A stretch of DNA of 64,000 nucleotides from Streptantibioticus ferralitis. GTDB lineage: Bacteria > Actinomycetota > Actinomycetes > Streptomycetales > Streptomycetaceae. How positions within the stretch are numbered: position 1 is the first letter of the stretch; every line of letters starts with the position of its first letter. Under the pieces are notes generated by a model that worked only from the letters and a program-made list of their open reading frames with translations, did no database searches and was not told the origin of the DNA. This document shows positions 43,002-50,683 of this stretch, piece by piece. The translations under genes and the position numbers were made by a program. The stretch lies in contig NZ_JARHTQ010000013.1 in NCBI RefSeq assembly GCF_029223525.1, forward strand, positions 1 to 64,000, given 5' to 3'.

Positions 43002-44276
43002 TCACTCCAGGAAGGCGGTCAGCACAACGCCCGGGTCCGCGAGGCGGTCGGGGTCGACGGCGCGGCCGGAGCGGATGAGCTCCTGCAAGGTCTCCGTCAC
43101 GTCCCAGACGTTCACGTTCATCGCGGCCTGGACGTGGAACCCCTCGCCGCCCTGCCCCAGCCAGAAGGCGATGAACTCCCGCTTGCCGACATCTCCACGG
43201 CACACCACCTGGTCGTAGCTGCCCGGCGCCACATGCCCGGAGAACTCCATGCCCAGGTCGTACTGGTCGGAGAAGAAGTACGGCACGCGGTCGTACGACA
43301 CCTCCTGCCCCAGCATCGAGCGCGCCGCCGCGGGCCCCCCGTTCAGCGCGTTCGCCCAGTGCTCCACCCGCAGCCGCAGGCCCAGCGTGGGGTGCTGGGC
43401 GGCGGCGCAGTCGCCCGCCGCGTAGATGTCGGGTTCCGAGGTACGCAGCGCGGCGTCGACCGCGACACCGCCGCCGTCGGCGCGGGCGGCGAGGGTGAGA
43501 CCGGCCGCCTCGGCGAGCGCGGTGCGCGGTGCGGCGCCGATCGCGGCGAGCACATCGTGCGCCGGATGCTCCTCGCCGTCGTCGCTGCGGGCGGCGAACA
43601 CCACGCCGTCCTGGCCGGTGATCTCGGTCAGCCTGGCGCCGAAGTGGAACCGGACCCCGTGATCCCGGTGCAGCTCGGCGAAGACCGCGCCGAGTTCGGG
43701 GCCGAGGGCGGCGTACAGCGGCGTCGACTCGGGTTCCACGATGGTGACCTCGGCGCCGTACTCGCGTGCGGCGGCCGCCACCTCAAGGCCGATCCAGCCC
43801 GCGCCCGCGATCACCAGGTGGCCGTTGTCACGGCCGAGCGAGGTGAGGACGCCGCGCAGCCGTTCGGCGTGCGCGAGGCGGCGCAGGTGGTGCACGCCGA
43901 CGAGATCGGTGCCGGGAATGTTCAGCCGCCGCGGCTCGGCTCCGGTGGTGAGCAGCAGTTTGTCGTAGGTCAGCGCGGTGCCGTCGCCGAGGGTGACGGT
44001 CTTGGCGACGCGGTCGAGGTGGACGACCGGCTGGCCGAGGTGGAGTTCGATGTCCGCGCCGGCGTACCAGGCGGGTTCGTGGACGAAGACCGAGTCGCGG
44101 TCGTCCTTGCCCAGCAGATAGCCCTTGGACAGCGGGGGACGTTCATAGGGGTGGTCGCGTTCGTCGCCGATGAGGATCACCCGGCCGGTGAACCCCTCGG
44201 CCCGGAGGGTCTCGGCTGCCTTCGCCCCGGCCAGTCCGGCCCCTACGATGACGAACGTCTGATGTGCGTCGACCAC
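43002..44276 (-). CDS. FAD-dependent ferredoxin reductase-type oxidoreductase
   Basis: Pyridine nucleotide-disulphide reductase fold of 424 residues. FAD site IVGAGLAGAKAAETLRAEGF, NAD(P)H site HLVIAGAGWIGLEVAAAARE, and second FAD motif IYAAGDCAAAQHPT. A C-terminal reductase domain (RVPYFFSDQYDLGMEFSGH) matches rubredoxin/ferredoxin reductases that feed P450s or dioxygenases. GTG 44276 follows GGAGG. Could supply the window's P450s, but that is only inference. Confidence 0.92.
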   Translation of the reverse strand: MVDAHQTFVIVGAGLAGAKAAETLRAEGFTGRVILIGDERDHPYERPPLSKGYLLGKDDRDSVFVHEPAWYAGADIELHLGQPVVHLDRVAKTVTLGDGTALTYDKLLLTTGAEPRRLNIPGTDLVGVHHLRRLAHAERLRGVLTSLGRDNGHLVIAGAGWIGLEVAAAAREYGAEVTIVEPESTPLYAALGPELGAVFAELHRDHGVRFHFGARLTEITGQDGVVFAARSDDGEEHPAHDVLAAIGAAPRTALAEAAGLTLAARADGGGVAVDAALRTSEPDIYAAGDCAAAQHPTLGLRLRVEHWANALNGGPAAARSMLGQEVSYDRVPYFFSDQYDLGMEFSGHVAPGSYDQVVCRGDVGKREFIAFWLGQGGEGFHVQAAMNVNVWDVTETLQELIRSGRAVDPDRLADPGVVLTAFLE

Positions 44277-44779
44277 TGTGCGCCTCCTCGCGCGGAATCC
44301 CCCGGCGAATCCGTCTTCAGGGAGCGTCCCGCACGGCGCGGCCCGCGTGAAGGGCGCCGCACCGCCGGGCCGCCCGGCCTGTGTCGATCTCCATGGTGCA
44401 ACGCCGGGGGTGACGGGTCACCCCCGGCTACGGCATCGAATCTCCTGGCCGGGCCCGCTTGGCGGGGCTTCGTCGGGGTACGGCTGGTTCAGCACCGCCG
44501 GTCCGTGGCACGGGGGTTGATCACCGCTGCGGCGGCACGAGGCGCTCCGCTGCGGTGGCCAGAGATTCATCGCCGCGGCGATCGCGCGACCGCCGGGGCG
44601 CCTTGTCGTGGCTGATCGCCGTTGCGGCGACAAAACAGGCTCCAGTGCGGCGGCACGAGACTCTCCGCTGCGGCGGCACGATGAATCCGCCGCGGCGGCG
44701 AGTGACCACGGCGTGGCAGACCGGCGGTCGCGCGACTGCCGCCGCCCGCGGTGGCCGGGCGGGGTCCGCCGGAAGGGCG
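44277..44779. repeat. Gene-free region with a strong hairpin and short GC repeats
   Basis: No convincing gene in about 500 nt. A perfect 12-bp hairpin lies at 44403-44428 (GCCGGGGGTGAC-GG-complement). From 44514 to 44760 the unit CGCTGCGGCGGCACGA and variants (with GTGCGGCGG, GTTGCGGCG) recur at least four times, in the style of the cluster at 14.1-14.4 kb. Confidence 0.6.
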
Positions 44780-46075
44780 CTACGCCGCCAGTCGGTGGTG
44801 TAGGGCGAGGGCCGCGCTGTCGGTCAGGGAGGCGATCTGGTCGATGACCACCCGCAGCCGGGCGCGGTCGTCGTCCGCCGTCTCGTACATCCCGCGGAAC
44901 TGCGGGTCGAGGCCCTCGGGCGCCCTGGCCACCAGGGCCTCGGCCAACTCCGCGATGACGACGCGCTGCTCGGCCCGGCGCTTGGCCTGGTCGGCGCGTT
45001 GTATCACATACCGGTCGGCCACCGCCTTCAGCACGGCGCACTCCAGCCGTACGCGCCGGGGCACGACGAGCTGCGCCGCGTACCGGGTGAGGCGTCCGGG
45101 GCCGTAGGCGTCCCGGGTGGCCCGCTCGGCCGCCAGGCAGAAGCGGCCGATGAGCTGCGAGGTGGCGTCCTTCAACCGGGCCTGCGCGAGAGCGGATCCG
45201 TCGTAGCCGTGCGGCCACCACTCCTGGTCGAGCAACCGCTCCAGCGCTTCGGCCAGTTCGCCCGGCTCGGCGTCCGGCGCGTAGCGGCCTGTGGCGACCG
45301 TGTAGATCTCCTGCCGCTCGGGCTCGGCGAGCAGCAGATTCGGGTCGAGGTGCCCGGCCATCAGCCCGTCCTCGACATCGTGGACGGAGTACGCCACATC
45401 GTCCGACCAGTCCATGACCTGCGCCTCGAAGCACTGCCGCCCGGCCGGGGCACCGGCGCGCAGCCAGCTGAAGACCGGTTCGTCGTCCTCGTACACGCCG
45501 AACTTACGGGACCCCGGGTCCGTGGGGTGGTCGCCATGCCCCCAGGGGTACTTGGTGGCGGCGTCCAGCGCGGCCCGGGTCAGGTTGAGGCCGACGCTGG
45601 AGACGCCGCCCGCGCCGTCGGTGGTGAACCGCTTGGGCTCGATCCGGGTGAGCAGCCGCAGCGACTGCGCGTTGCCCTCGAAGCCGCCGCACTCCTTGGC
45701 CACTTCGGCGAGCACCTGCTCCCCGTTGTGCCCGAACGGCGGATGGCCGAGGTCGTGGGCCAGGCACGCGGTCTCCACCAGATCGGCGTCACAGCCGAGC
45801 GCCGCCCCCAACTCCCGGCCCACCTGGGCGCATTCGAGGGAGTGCGTCAGCCGGGTGCGCGGACTGGTGTTGACCTCGGGCATGGCCGCACCCGGGTCGA
45901 CCACCTGGGTCTTGCCCGCGAGCCGCCGCAGCGCGGCGGAGTGCAGCACCCGGGCGCGGTCCCGCTGGAAGGCGGTGCGGCCCGGCCGCTTGTCCGGCTC
46001 GGGCACCCAGCGCTCGGTGGCCGCTTCGTCGTACGGGGCGCCAGCGGCTGCTGTCAACGGGTGGTTCCAGTCCAT
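44780..46075 (-). CDS. dgt: Deoxyguanosinetriphosphate triphosphohydrolase-like protein
   Basis: HD-domain dNTP triphosphohydrolase of 431 residues, hydrolysing dGTP or other dNTPs to nucleoside and tripolyphosphate. Metal ligands are His78 in [10 protein letters not shown], His107-Asp108 in [16 protein letters not shown], and Asp in [16 protein letters not shown] 46075 opens the conserved N-terminus. The dGTPase-dnaG-sigma neighbourhood is conserved in actinobacteria and links nucleotide pools with replication. Confidence 0.93.
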   Translation of the reverse strand: MDWNHPLTAAAGAPYDEAATERWVPEPDKRPGRTAFQRDRARVLHSAALRRLAGKTQVVDPGAAMPEVNTSPRTRLTHSLECAQVGRELGAALGCDADLVETACLAHDLGHPPFGHNGEQVLAEVAKECGGFEGNAQSLRLLTRIEPKRFTTDGAGGVSSVGLNLTRAALDAATKYPWGHGDHPTDPGSRKFGVYEDDEPVFSWLRAGAPAGRQCFEAQVMDWSDDVAYSVHDVEDGLMAGHLDPNLLLAEPERQEIYTVATGRYAPDAEPGELAEALERLLDQEWWPHGYDGSALAQARLKDATSQLIGRFCLAAERATRDAYGPGRLTRYAAQLVVPRRVRLECAVLKAVADRYVIQRADQAKRRAEQRVVIAELAEALVARAPEGLDPQFRGMYETADDDRARLRVVIDQIASLTDSAALALHHRLAA

Positions 46076-46143
46076 ACTGCGACGGTAGCCGCAGGCACCG
46101 ACAGCCGCGCCCGCGCATCGCCCCCGTTGCCCCGGATCATGCC

Positions 46144-46320
46144 TCAGGCGGCCCGGCGGGGCTCGTCGGGCCCGGTTCCGCGCCGACCGGGCGGGGCTAT
46201 CCGGGTCAGCTGCGCGCTGAGCTGCTGGGTCACCAAGGACATGAGCTGCGCCGTACTGTCGAACACACCGTCGAAATCGAAGTCGGGACCGGACTCGGGC
46301 TCGGGCGTCGCATCCGTCAT
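46144..46320 (-). CDS. Small conserved-looking protein, 58 residues
   Basis: Frame from ATG 46320 to TGA 46144-46146. The protein is acidic at the N-terminus ([16 protein letters not shown]), amphipathic in the middle ([19 protein letters not shown]) and basic/proline-rich at the end. Codon usage shows the strong third-position GC bias of real genes. It is divergent from the trypsin-co-occurring-domain gene and 68 nt upstream of dgt in the same direction. The C-terminal QLSAQLTRI resembles the GQLTRI start of the neighbour only superficially. Function unknown. Confidence 0.6.
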   Translation of the reverse strand: MTDATPEPESGPDFDFDGVFDSTAQLMSLVTQQLSAQLTRIAPPGRRGTGPDEPRRAA

Positions 46321-46473
46321 GGATCAAGTCTTGCGGCGGCGAATTGCGCCCTCGTTGCGACGGCGTATCGTCCGGTTCACCGCTGGTCGGCGCCAGGGCG
46401 AAGCGCCGCTTGCCGGACGGGAGTTGGGAATTGCCGCTACGTTGGATATCCGGTCGTAGCGCAGGAGGTCGCG

Positions 46474-46821
46474 ATGGGGCAACTGACCCGGATTCCGCTC
46501 GACGGGGGCGGCGTGATCGTGGTCGAGACCGACGAGGGGCCGGACGGCGGTGACGACGAGAACCGGCGGGCCCGGGTGAGCCGCGGCCAGGACGCCGCAC
46601 GGCAGACCGCGGAGACCCTGCAGAGCACTCTGGCGCGCGTACAGCCCGCGCTGACCGCGGTGGTGGGCCAGGTACGGGCGCTGGCGCAGCCGCCGGACAA
46701 GGTGAGCGTGGAGTTCGGTATCAAGATCACCGCGGAGGCCGGGGCGGTGATCGCCCGTGCGGCGACCGAGGCCAACTTCACCGTCAAGGCGGAGTGGTCC
46801 CGCGAGCAGTCGCGGGAGTAG
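46474..46821 (+). CDS. CU044_2847-type protein (trypsin-co-occurring domain 1)
   Basis: Protein of 115 residues with the family pattern [15 protein letters not shown] at the N-terminus, a helical centre, and a C-terminal strand-rich core [20 protein letters not shown] ending NFTVKAEW. In other genomes this domain accompanies trypsin-like or effector-associated proteases; no protease is encoded next to it here. GGAGG precedes the ATG at 46474. Divergent from the 58-residue gene. Role unknown. Confidence 0.8.
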   Translation: MGQLTRIPLDGGGVIVVETDEGPDGGDDENRRARVSRGQDAARQTAETLQSTLARVQPALTAVVGQVRALAQPPDKVSVEFGIKITAEAGAVIARAATEANFTVKAEWSREQSRE

Positions 46822-46901
46822 CGCGCTCTCGCCCCCTGCGCCTTCCGGGGCCCGGGCCACCAGCCGCCGCGTTCCTCCGGCGGCCGCCCGGTCCCGGTTC
46901 C

Positions 46902-47348
46902 TCACTCGTGCCCCCGGCCCCCGGATCCGCGACGGCTCTTCCAGTCACCGCCGGGGATGCGCACGCCGTTGGCGCGCAGGATTCGCGTGGTCGCGGTCGC
47001 GGCGAGGTACACCCAGGCCCGCCGGACACCCCCGGCCGCCGGCCGCACCTCGCGCACGACGCGCTCGTAGAGATTGCCGGGCGCGCCCGGGACGTACTCC
47101 TCAAGCCGGTCCAGATCGGCCAGCACCGCCTCGTACGCCTCGGGCCGTGGATCGATCAGTTCACCGTGGATCTCGCCGCCGCCCGGGTCGTCCACGGCGT
47201 ACGGGTACCCGGGCCCCTGGTACAGCAGCGCACCGGCGAGCACGGCGGGCGTCTGGGCGGCGGTGCGGCCGCGCAGCAGGCGCGGATGGTTGGCCTCGCC
47301 GGGACGCAGCGTGCCGTACACGAAAACGGGCAGGCGGCCGACGACCAT
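46902..47348 (-). CDS. Gamma-glutamylcyclotransferase-family protein
   Basis: BtrG/AIG2-like fold of 148 residues. N-terminal FVYGTLRPGEANHPRLL is the signature substrate loop; GELIDPRPEAYEAVLADLDRLEEYVPG contains the expected acidic residue region; AWVYLA closes the barrel. It could cleave gamma-glutamyl amides. Divergent from the SanA-like gene, with only 78 nt between starts. Start ATG 47348. Confidence 0.88.
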   Translation of the reverse strand: MVVGRLPVFVYGTLRPGEANHPRLLRGRTAAQTPAVLAGALLYQGPGYPYAVDDPGGGEIHGELIDPRPEAYEAVLADLDRLEEYVPGAPGNLYERVVREVRPAAGGVRRAWVYLAATATTRILRANGVRIPGGDWKSRRGSGGRGHE

Positions 47349-47426
47349 GATCCATCATCATGCCATCGCGGGAACCGGCCCGCCGGCGAACGCGTCGATG
47401 ATCTGCGGTGGGCGAGACGACGGGGG

Positions 47427-48152
47427 ATGACGGGGATCATGGGGATGCGGTCGCGGATCCGGCGGGGCATACGGGCGGTGCTGCCGAGGACGCGCAGGGG
47501 CCGGCGGCGCACCGTCCAACTGACCGCCGCCGCCTGTACGTTGGCGCTGCTGCCCGCCACCTGGATGTACGCGCAGGCCGCGCCCCGGGTGCGCGATGTC
47601 GCCGATGTCCCGGCGGCGCCCGTCGCCGTGGTCTTCGGCGCGGGTCTGGTGAACGGCACGCCGTCGCCGTACCTCGCCCACCGGCTGGCGGCCGCCGCGC
47701 AGCTGTACCGGGCCCACAAGGTCAACGCCCTGCTGGTCACCGGCGACAACGGCCGCGTCGACTACAACGAGCCCGGGGCGATGCGCACCTACCTGGTGCG
47801 GCACGGCGTCCCGTCCGACCGCGTGGTGCTCGACTACGCGGGCTTCGACACCTGGGACTCCTGCGCCCGCGCCAAGCGGATCTTCGGGGTCGACCGGGCC
47901 ATCCTGATCAGCCAGGCCTTCCACATCCGCCGCGCGCTGGACCTGTGCCAGGCGGCGGGCATCTCCGCGTACGGCGTCGGGCTGGCCGAGACGCACGACG
48001 CCACCTGGTACTACGGCGGGGTACGGGAGGTGGCGGCGGCGTCGAAGGCGGCCTACAACGTGCTGCTGCACCCCGACCCGAGCCTGCTCGGCCCGAAGGA
48101 CCACGGGGTCACGGAGGCGCTGCGCGCGGCGAATACGGGGGCGCGGCGGTAG
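47427..48152 (+). CDS. SanA/YdcF-like DUF218 membrane protein
   Basis: Protein of about 241 residues with a very basic N-terminus (RSRIRRGIRAVLPRTRRGRR), one transmembrane helix (VQLTAAACTLALLPATWMYA) and an extracytoplasmic DUF218 domain: VAVVFGAGLVNGTPSPYLAHRL ... LVTGDNGRVDYNEPGAM ... ILISQAFHIRRAL. Related to E. coli SanA, linked to vancomycin exclusion and envelope integrity. ATG 47427 is preferred; ATG 47439 and 47445 are alternatives. Confidence 0.88.
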   Translation: MTGIMGMRSRIRRGIRAVLPRTRRGRRRTVQLTAAACTLALLPATWMYAQAAPRVRDVADVPAAPVAVVFGAGLVNGTPSPYLAHRLAAAAQLYRAHKVNALLVTGDNGRVDYNEPGAMRTYLVRHGVPSDRVVLDYAGFDTWDSCARAKRIFGVDRAILISQAFHIRRALDLCQAAGISAYGVGLAETHDATWYYGGVREVAAASKAAYNVLLHPDPSLLGPKDHGVTEALRAANTGARR

Positions 48153-48215
48153 CGACGCCCCCGGGACGACCCCGGGACGACCAGGGGAGACGCCCGCAGC
48201 CCGGCGGCGAAGACC

Positions 48216-48380
48216 TCAGCGCAGCAGGAAAAAGAGGAAGACGACCACCGCCAGGGTCACCGGAGCCCCGATGACGAGCATCGGGCCCACCCACGGCCGG
48301 TCCAGTGGATCCGGCGGTGGCGGCGCGTACGGCGCGATGGTGACCAGCGGCTCCTCGGGTTCCTCTGCCTCAGACGCCAC
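48216..48380 (-). CDS. Small single-pass membrane protein, 54 residues
   Basis: GTG 48380, with AGGA 9 nt upstream, opens a 54-codon frame ending at TGA 48216-48218. The N-terminus is acidic and proline-rich (EAEEPEEPLV, PPPPDPLDRPW), and a hydrophobic helix GPMLVIGAPVTLAVVVFLFF is followed by LLR at the end. Codon bias and a good ribosome-binding site argue that it is real. It lies 32 nt after the dedA gene on the same strand and may share its message. Confidence 0.65.
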   Translation of the reverse strand: MASEAEEPEEPLVTIAPYAPPPPDPLDRPWVGPMLVIGAPVTLAVVVFLFFLLR

Positions 48381-48412
48381 CCGAGGATCCTACTTGTCCG
48401 ACCGGCGGTGGC

Positions 48413-49030
48413 TCAGGACCGCCCACGGTCCTGCGCGCGGCGCCTGCGGACCAGGACGAGCAGACCGGCGATCACCAGCACCGCCACCACTGCGGCGATG
48501 ACGTAGCTCGGTCCGTGGAAGTCGTCGGCGACCGTCTGCCAGTTGCGGCCCACCGCGTAGCCGACGATGCCGAGCGCCGCGGTCCAGGGGATGCAGCCCG
48601 CGACGGTGTAGAGGCCGAAGCGGCCCGCCGGCATGTTCGCGAAGCCCGCGGGCAGCGAGATGAAGGTGCGGATGACCGGCAGCATCCTGCCGAAGAAGAC
48701 GGCCGCGGAGCCGTACCCTTCGAACCAGCGCGTGGCCCGGTCGATGTCCTCGTCCTTCAGCCACAGGTAGCGGCCCCAGCGGTGCAGCGCCGCGTGCCCG
48801 CCGTACCGGCCGACCGCCCAGGCGAGGTAGCTGCCGACGACGTTGCCCACCACACCGGCGGCGATCACGCCGACCAGGTTGGGATGGCTGCCCGGAACCG
48901 CACCGGCGGCCAGCGCGCCGCCCATCAGCATGATCAGCTCGGACGGGATCGGGACGCAGGCCGACTCGGCGACCATGAGGACGAAGACCGCGAGGTAGCC
49001 GAAGGTCGCGATGAAGTTCTGCACGGCCGC
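48413..49030 (-). CDS. DedA-family membrane protein
   Basis: Integral membrane protein of about 205 residues, a family now regarded as undecaprenyl-phosphate or phospholipid flippase-like. Signature PIPSELIMLMGG, VGNVVGSYLAWAVGRYGG and FFGRMLPVIRTFISLPAGFANMP are present. GTG 49030 is preferred to an upstream ATG at 49078, because an inverted repeat occupies 49044-49065 and the family starts near FIATFGYLAV. Followed by the 54-residue gene. Confidence 0.9.
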   Translation of the reverse strand, partial: AAVQNFIATFGYLAVFVLMVAESACVPIPSELIMLMGGALAAGAVPGSHPNLVGVIAAGVVGNVVGSYLAWAVGRYGGHAALHRWGRYLWLKDEDIDRATRWFEGYGSAAVFFGRMLPVIRTFISLPAGFANMPAGRFGLYTVAGCIPWTAALGIVGYAVGRNWQTVADDFHGPSYVIAAVVAVLVIAGLLVLVRRRRAQDRGRS

Positions 49031-49043
49031 CACCCTAGCCGAT

Positions 49044-49065
49044 GCGTCTACAGATACGTAGACGC
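49044..49065. promoter_or_regulatory. 8-bp inverted repeat upstream of dedA
   Basis: GCGTCTAC-AGATAC-GTAGACGC is perfect over both arms, 14 bp before the preferred dedA start. Position and symmetry suggest an operator. Confidence 0.5.
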
Positions 49066-49236
49066 TGGATGGGGACAAAACGCGAACACGGTAGCCGATT
49101 ACATTGCAGGAATTACGCGCCCCGATGGCGCATGGAATTGATCCAGGCGAGTGAACGATAGGAACTTCCCCTTGCGCCGGGAGTTGTGCAGTCTGCTCCG
49201 GTAGTGGGGCGCTCCAGGATCGGAAGGAAAACTCGC

Positions 49237-49626
49237 GTGATCAAGAAGATTCTCGCTACAGCTGCGGTGGTCACTTCCATCGTCGGCGTCTCGGCCGCCC
49301 CGGCCATGGCGATCGGCAACGACCACGGCGGCAACGCCGCCAACGGCAATGGCTCGGAGCAGAGGTACGGGAACACCACCACCGGCGGCTACATGAGCCC
49401 CCAGATCGGTCTGATCCAGGGTTCGCTCAACAAGCCGTGCATCGCTGTTCCGATCAAGGACGTCCAGGTCCAGGCCGCCGCGGCGATCGGGCTGCAGAAC
49501 ATCCTGTCGCAGAACGGCGAACAGACGTGCGCCGAGAACTCGAGCTTCGAGCAGGGCGACGCCCCGCTGTCGCACATCCTGGACAACATCCCGATTCTGT
49601 CCGGGAACGGCGCGGCCAACCACTGA
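49237..49626 (+). CDS. Rodlin (copy 1)
   Basis: Secreted structural protein of 129 residues that, in Streptomyces, organises chaplin fibrils into the rodlet layer of aerial hyphae and spores. Signal peptide at about 1-25 ending APAMA. Mature start IGNDHGG, then NGNGSEQRYGN, MSPQIGLIQGSLNKPC and DAPLSHILDNIPILSGNG, all rodlin hallmarks, with two cysteines. GTG 49237 with GGAAGGA upstream; the frame open further 5' is leader. Presumed expression during aerial growth. Confidence 0.92.
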   Translation: MIKKILATAAVVTSIVGVSAAPAMAIGNDHGGNAANGNGSEQRYGNTTTGGYMSPQIGLIQGSLNKPCIAVPIKDVQVQAAAAIGLQNILSQNGEQTCAENSSFEQGDAPLSHILDNIPILSGNGAANH

Positions 49627-49645
49627 CCGCCATCCCGAGAAACCG

Positions 49646-49676
49646 CCCAGCCGTCGGCCTTCCGCCGACGGCTGGG
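49646..49676 (+). terminator. Rodlin 1 terminator
   Basis: A 13-bp perfect stem (CCCAGCCGTCGGC and complement) with loop CTTCC, 20 nt after the stop. Confidence 0.75.
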
Positions 49677-49726
49677 GGCTCCCGCTTCCGAACACGCGAC
49701 AACCACGAAATCGCCCATTGAGCGGA

Positions 49727-49987
49727 TTAGCCACAGCCTCCACGGACCCGGATCCATGCCTGCGGCGACCGCGGGGCCGACACCTGCCGGGCGTTCACGG
49801 CAAGCTGCTTGTCCAGCCAGGGTATTACTTCCGGATACTCGGCACGCCAGGTATCGAAATGGCGGCCACCCTCGTCGCGGATCAATGCGTCAATCCTGGT
49901 CGGCACCTTGGCCTTTGGCGCGAACTCCATGGTGAGGCGAAAGTTCCCCTCCCCCTTCTTGCTGCCGGCGAGCGACAGCGAGGGGGG
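49727..49987 (-). pseudogene. Truncated copy of the esterase C-terminus
   Basis: The minus-strand translation contains LIRDEGGRHFDTWRAEYPEV and IPWLDKQLAVNARQ, matching LIRDEGGHNFKTWSAEYPEV and ILWLDKRLSANSQQ at the end of the full esterase (50684-51835). The nucleophile and all N-terminal regions are missing, and homology stops at about 49987 where the duplication joint lies. It has no start codon in the homologous part. Confidence 0.8.
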
Positions 49988-50144
49988 ACGCGAACACATC
50001 AGCCCATTCCATTGCGACAATTTCACACGCTGGCGGCGCGTGGAATTGATCCAGGCGAGTGAACGATAGGAACTTCCCCTTGCGGTGGGAGTTGTGCAGT
50101 CTGCTCCGGTAGTGGGGCGCTCCAGGATCGGAAGGAAAACTCGC

Positions 50145-50534
50145 GTGATCAAGAAGATTCTCGCTACAGCTGCGGTGGTCACTTCCATCGTCGGCGTCTC
50201 GGCCGGGCCCGCGATGGCCATCGGCGACGACCACGGCGGCAACGCCGCCAACGGCAACGGGTCGGAGCAGCGGTACGGGAACACCACCACCGGCGGCTAC
50301 ATGAGCCCCCAGATCGGTCTGGTCCAGGGCACGCTCAACAAGCCGTGCGTCGCTGTTCCGATCAAGGACGTCCAGGTCGTCGCCGGCTTGGCGCTCGGGG
50401 TGCAGGACCTCCTGGCGCAGAACGGCGAACAGACGTGCGCCGAGAACTCGAGCTTCGAGCAGGGCGACGCCCCGCTGTCGCACATCCTGGACAACATCCC
50501 GGTTCTGTCCGGGAACGGCGTGGGCAACCACTGA
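50145..50534 (+). CDS. Rodlin (copy 2)
   Basis: Paralogue of the first rodlin with the same length (129) and architecture: signal peptide ending GPAMA, IGDDHGGNAANGNGSE, MSPQIGLVQGTLNKPC, DNIPVLSGNG. The first about 70 residues are nearly identical between copies. Differences concentrate at 75-95 (VVAGLALGVQDLLAQNG in place of VQAAAAIGLQNILSQNG). GTG 50145 with the same GGAAGGA leader. Expression signals were copied with the gene. Confidence 0.92.
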   Translation: MIKKILATAAVVTSIVGVSAGPAMAIGDDHGGNAANGNGSEQRYGNTTTGGYMSPQIGLVQGTLNKPCVAVPIKDVQVVAGLALGVQDLLAQNGEQTCAENSSFEQGDAPLSHILDNIPVLSGNGVGNH

Positions 50535-50552
50535 CCGCCATCCCGAGGAGCC

Positions 50553-50583
50553 CCCAGCCGCCGGTCTTCCACCGGCGACTGGG
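50553..50583 (+). terminator. Rodlin 2 terminator
   Basis: Stem CCCAG-CCGCCGGT paired with ACCGGCG-A-CTGGG around CTTCC, with one internal mismatch; homologous to the hairpin after rodlin 1. Confidence 0.7.
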
Positions 50584-50683
50584 GGCTTCTGTTTCCCAGG
50601 ACTCGATGACCACGCGATTACCCAATAAGCGAATGAGCCGCGACGCCGTCCACGGACCGGGGACTAGGGACTAGGGCTGGGGA

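Noticed and set aside
44403-44428. Terminator for the reductase gene ending at 43002
   Set aside because: The hairpin lies upstream of that gene's start on its strand, so it cannot terminate it; it may belong to the minus-strand dgt transcript reading through, or be a repeat.
44999-46459. Plus-strand frame of about 486 codons opposite dgt
   Set aside because: The minus-strand dGTPase has all HD-domain residues; this frame has no recognisable pattern.
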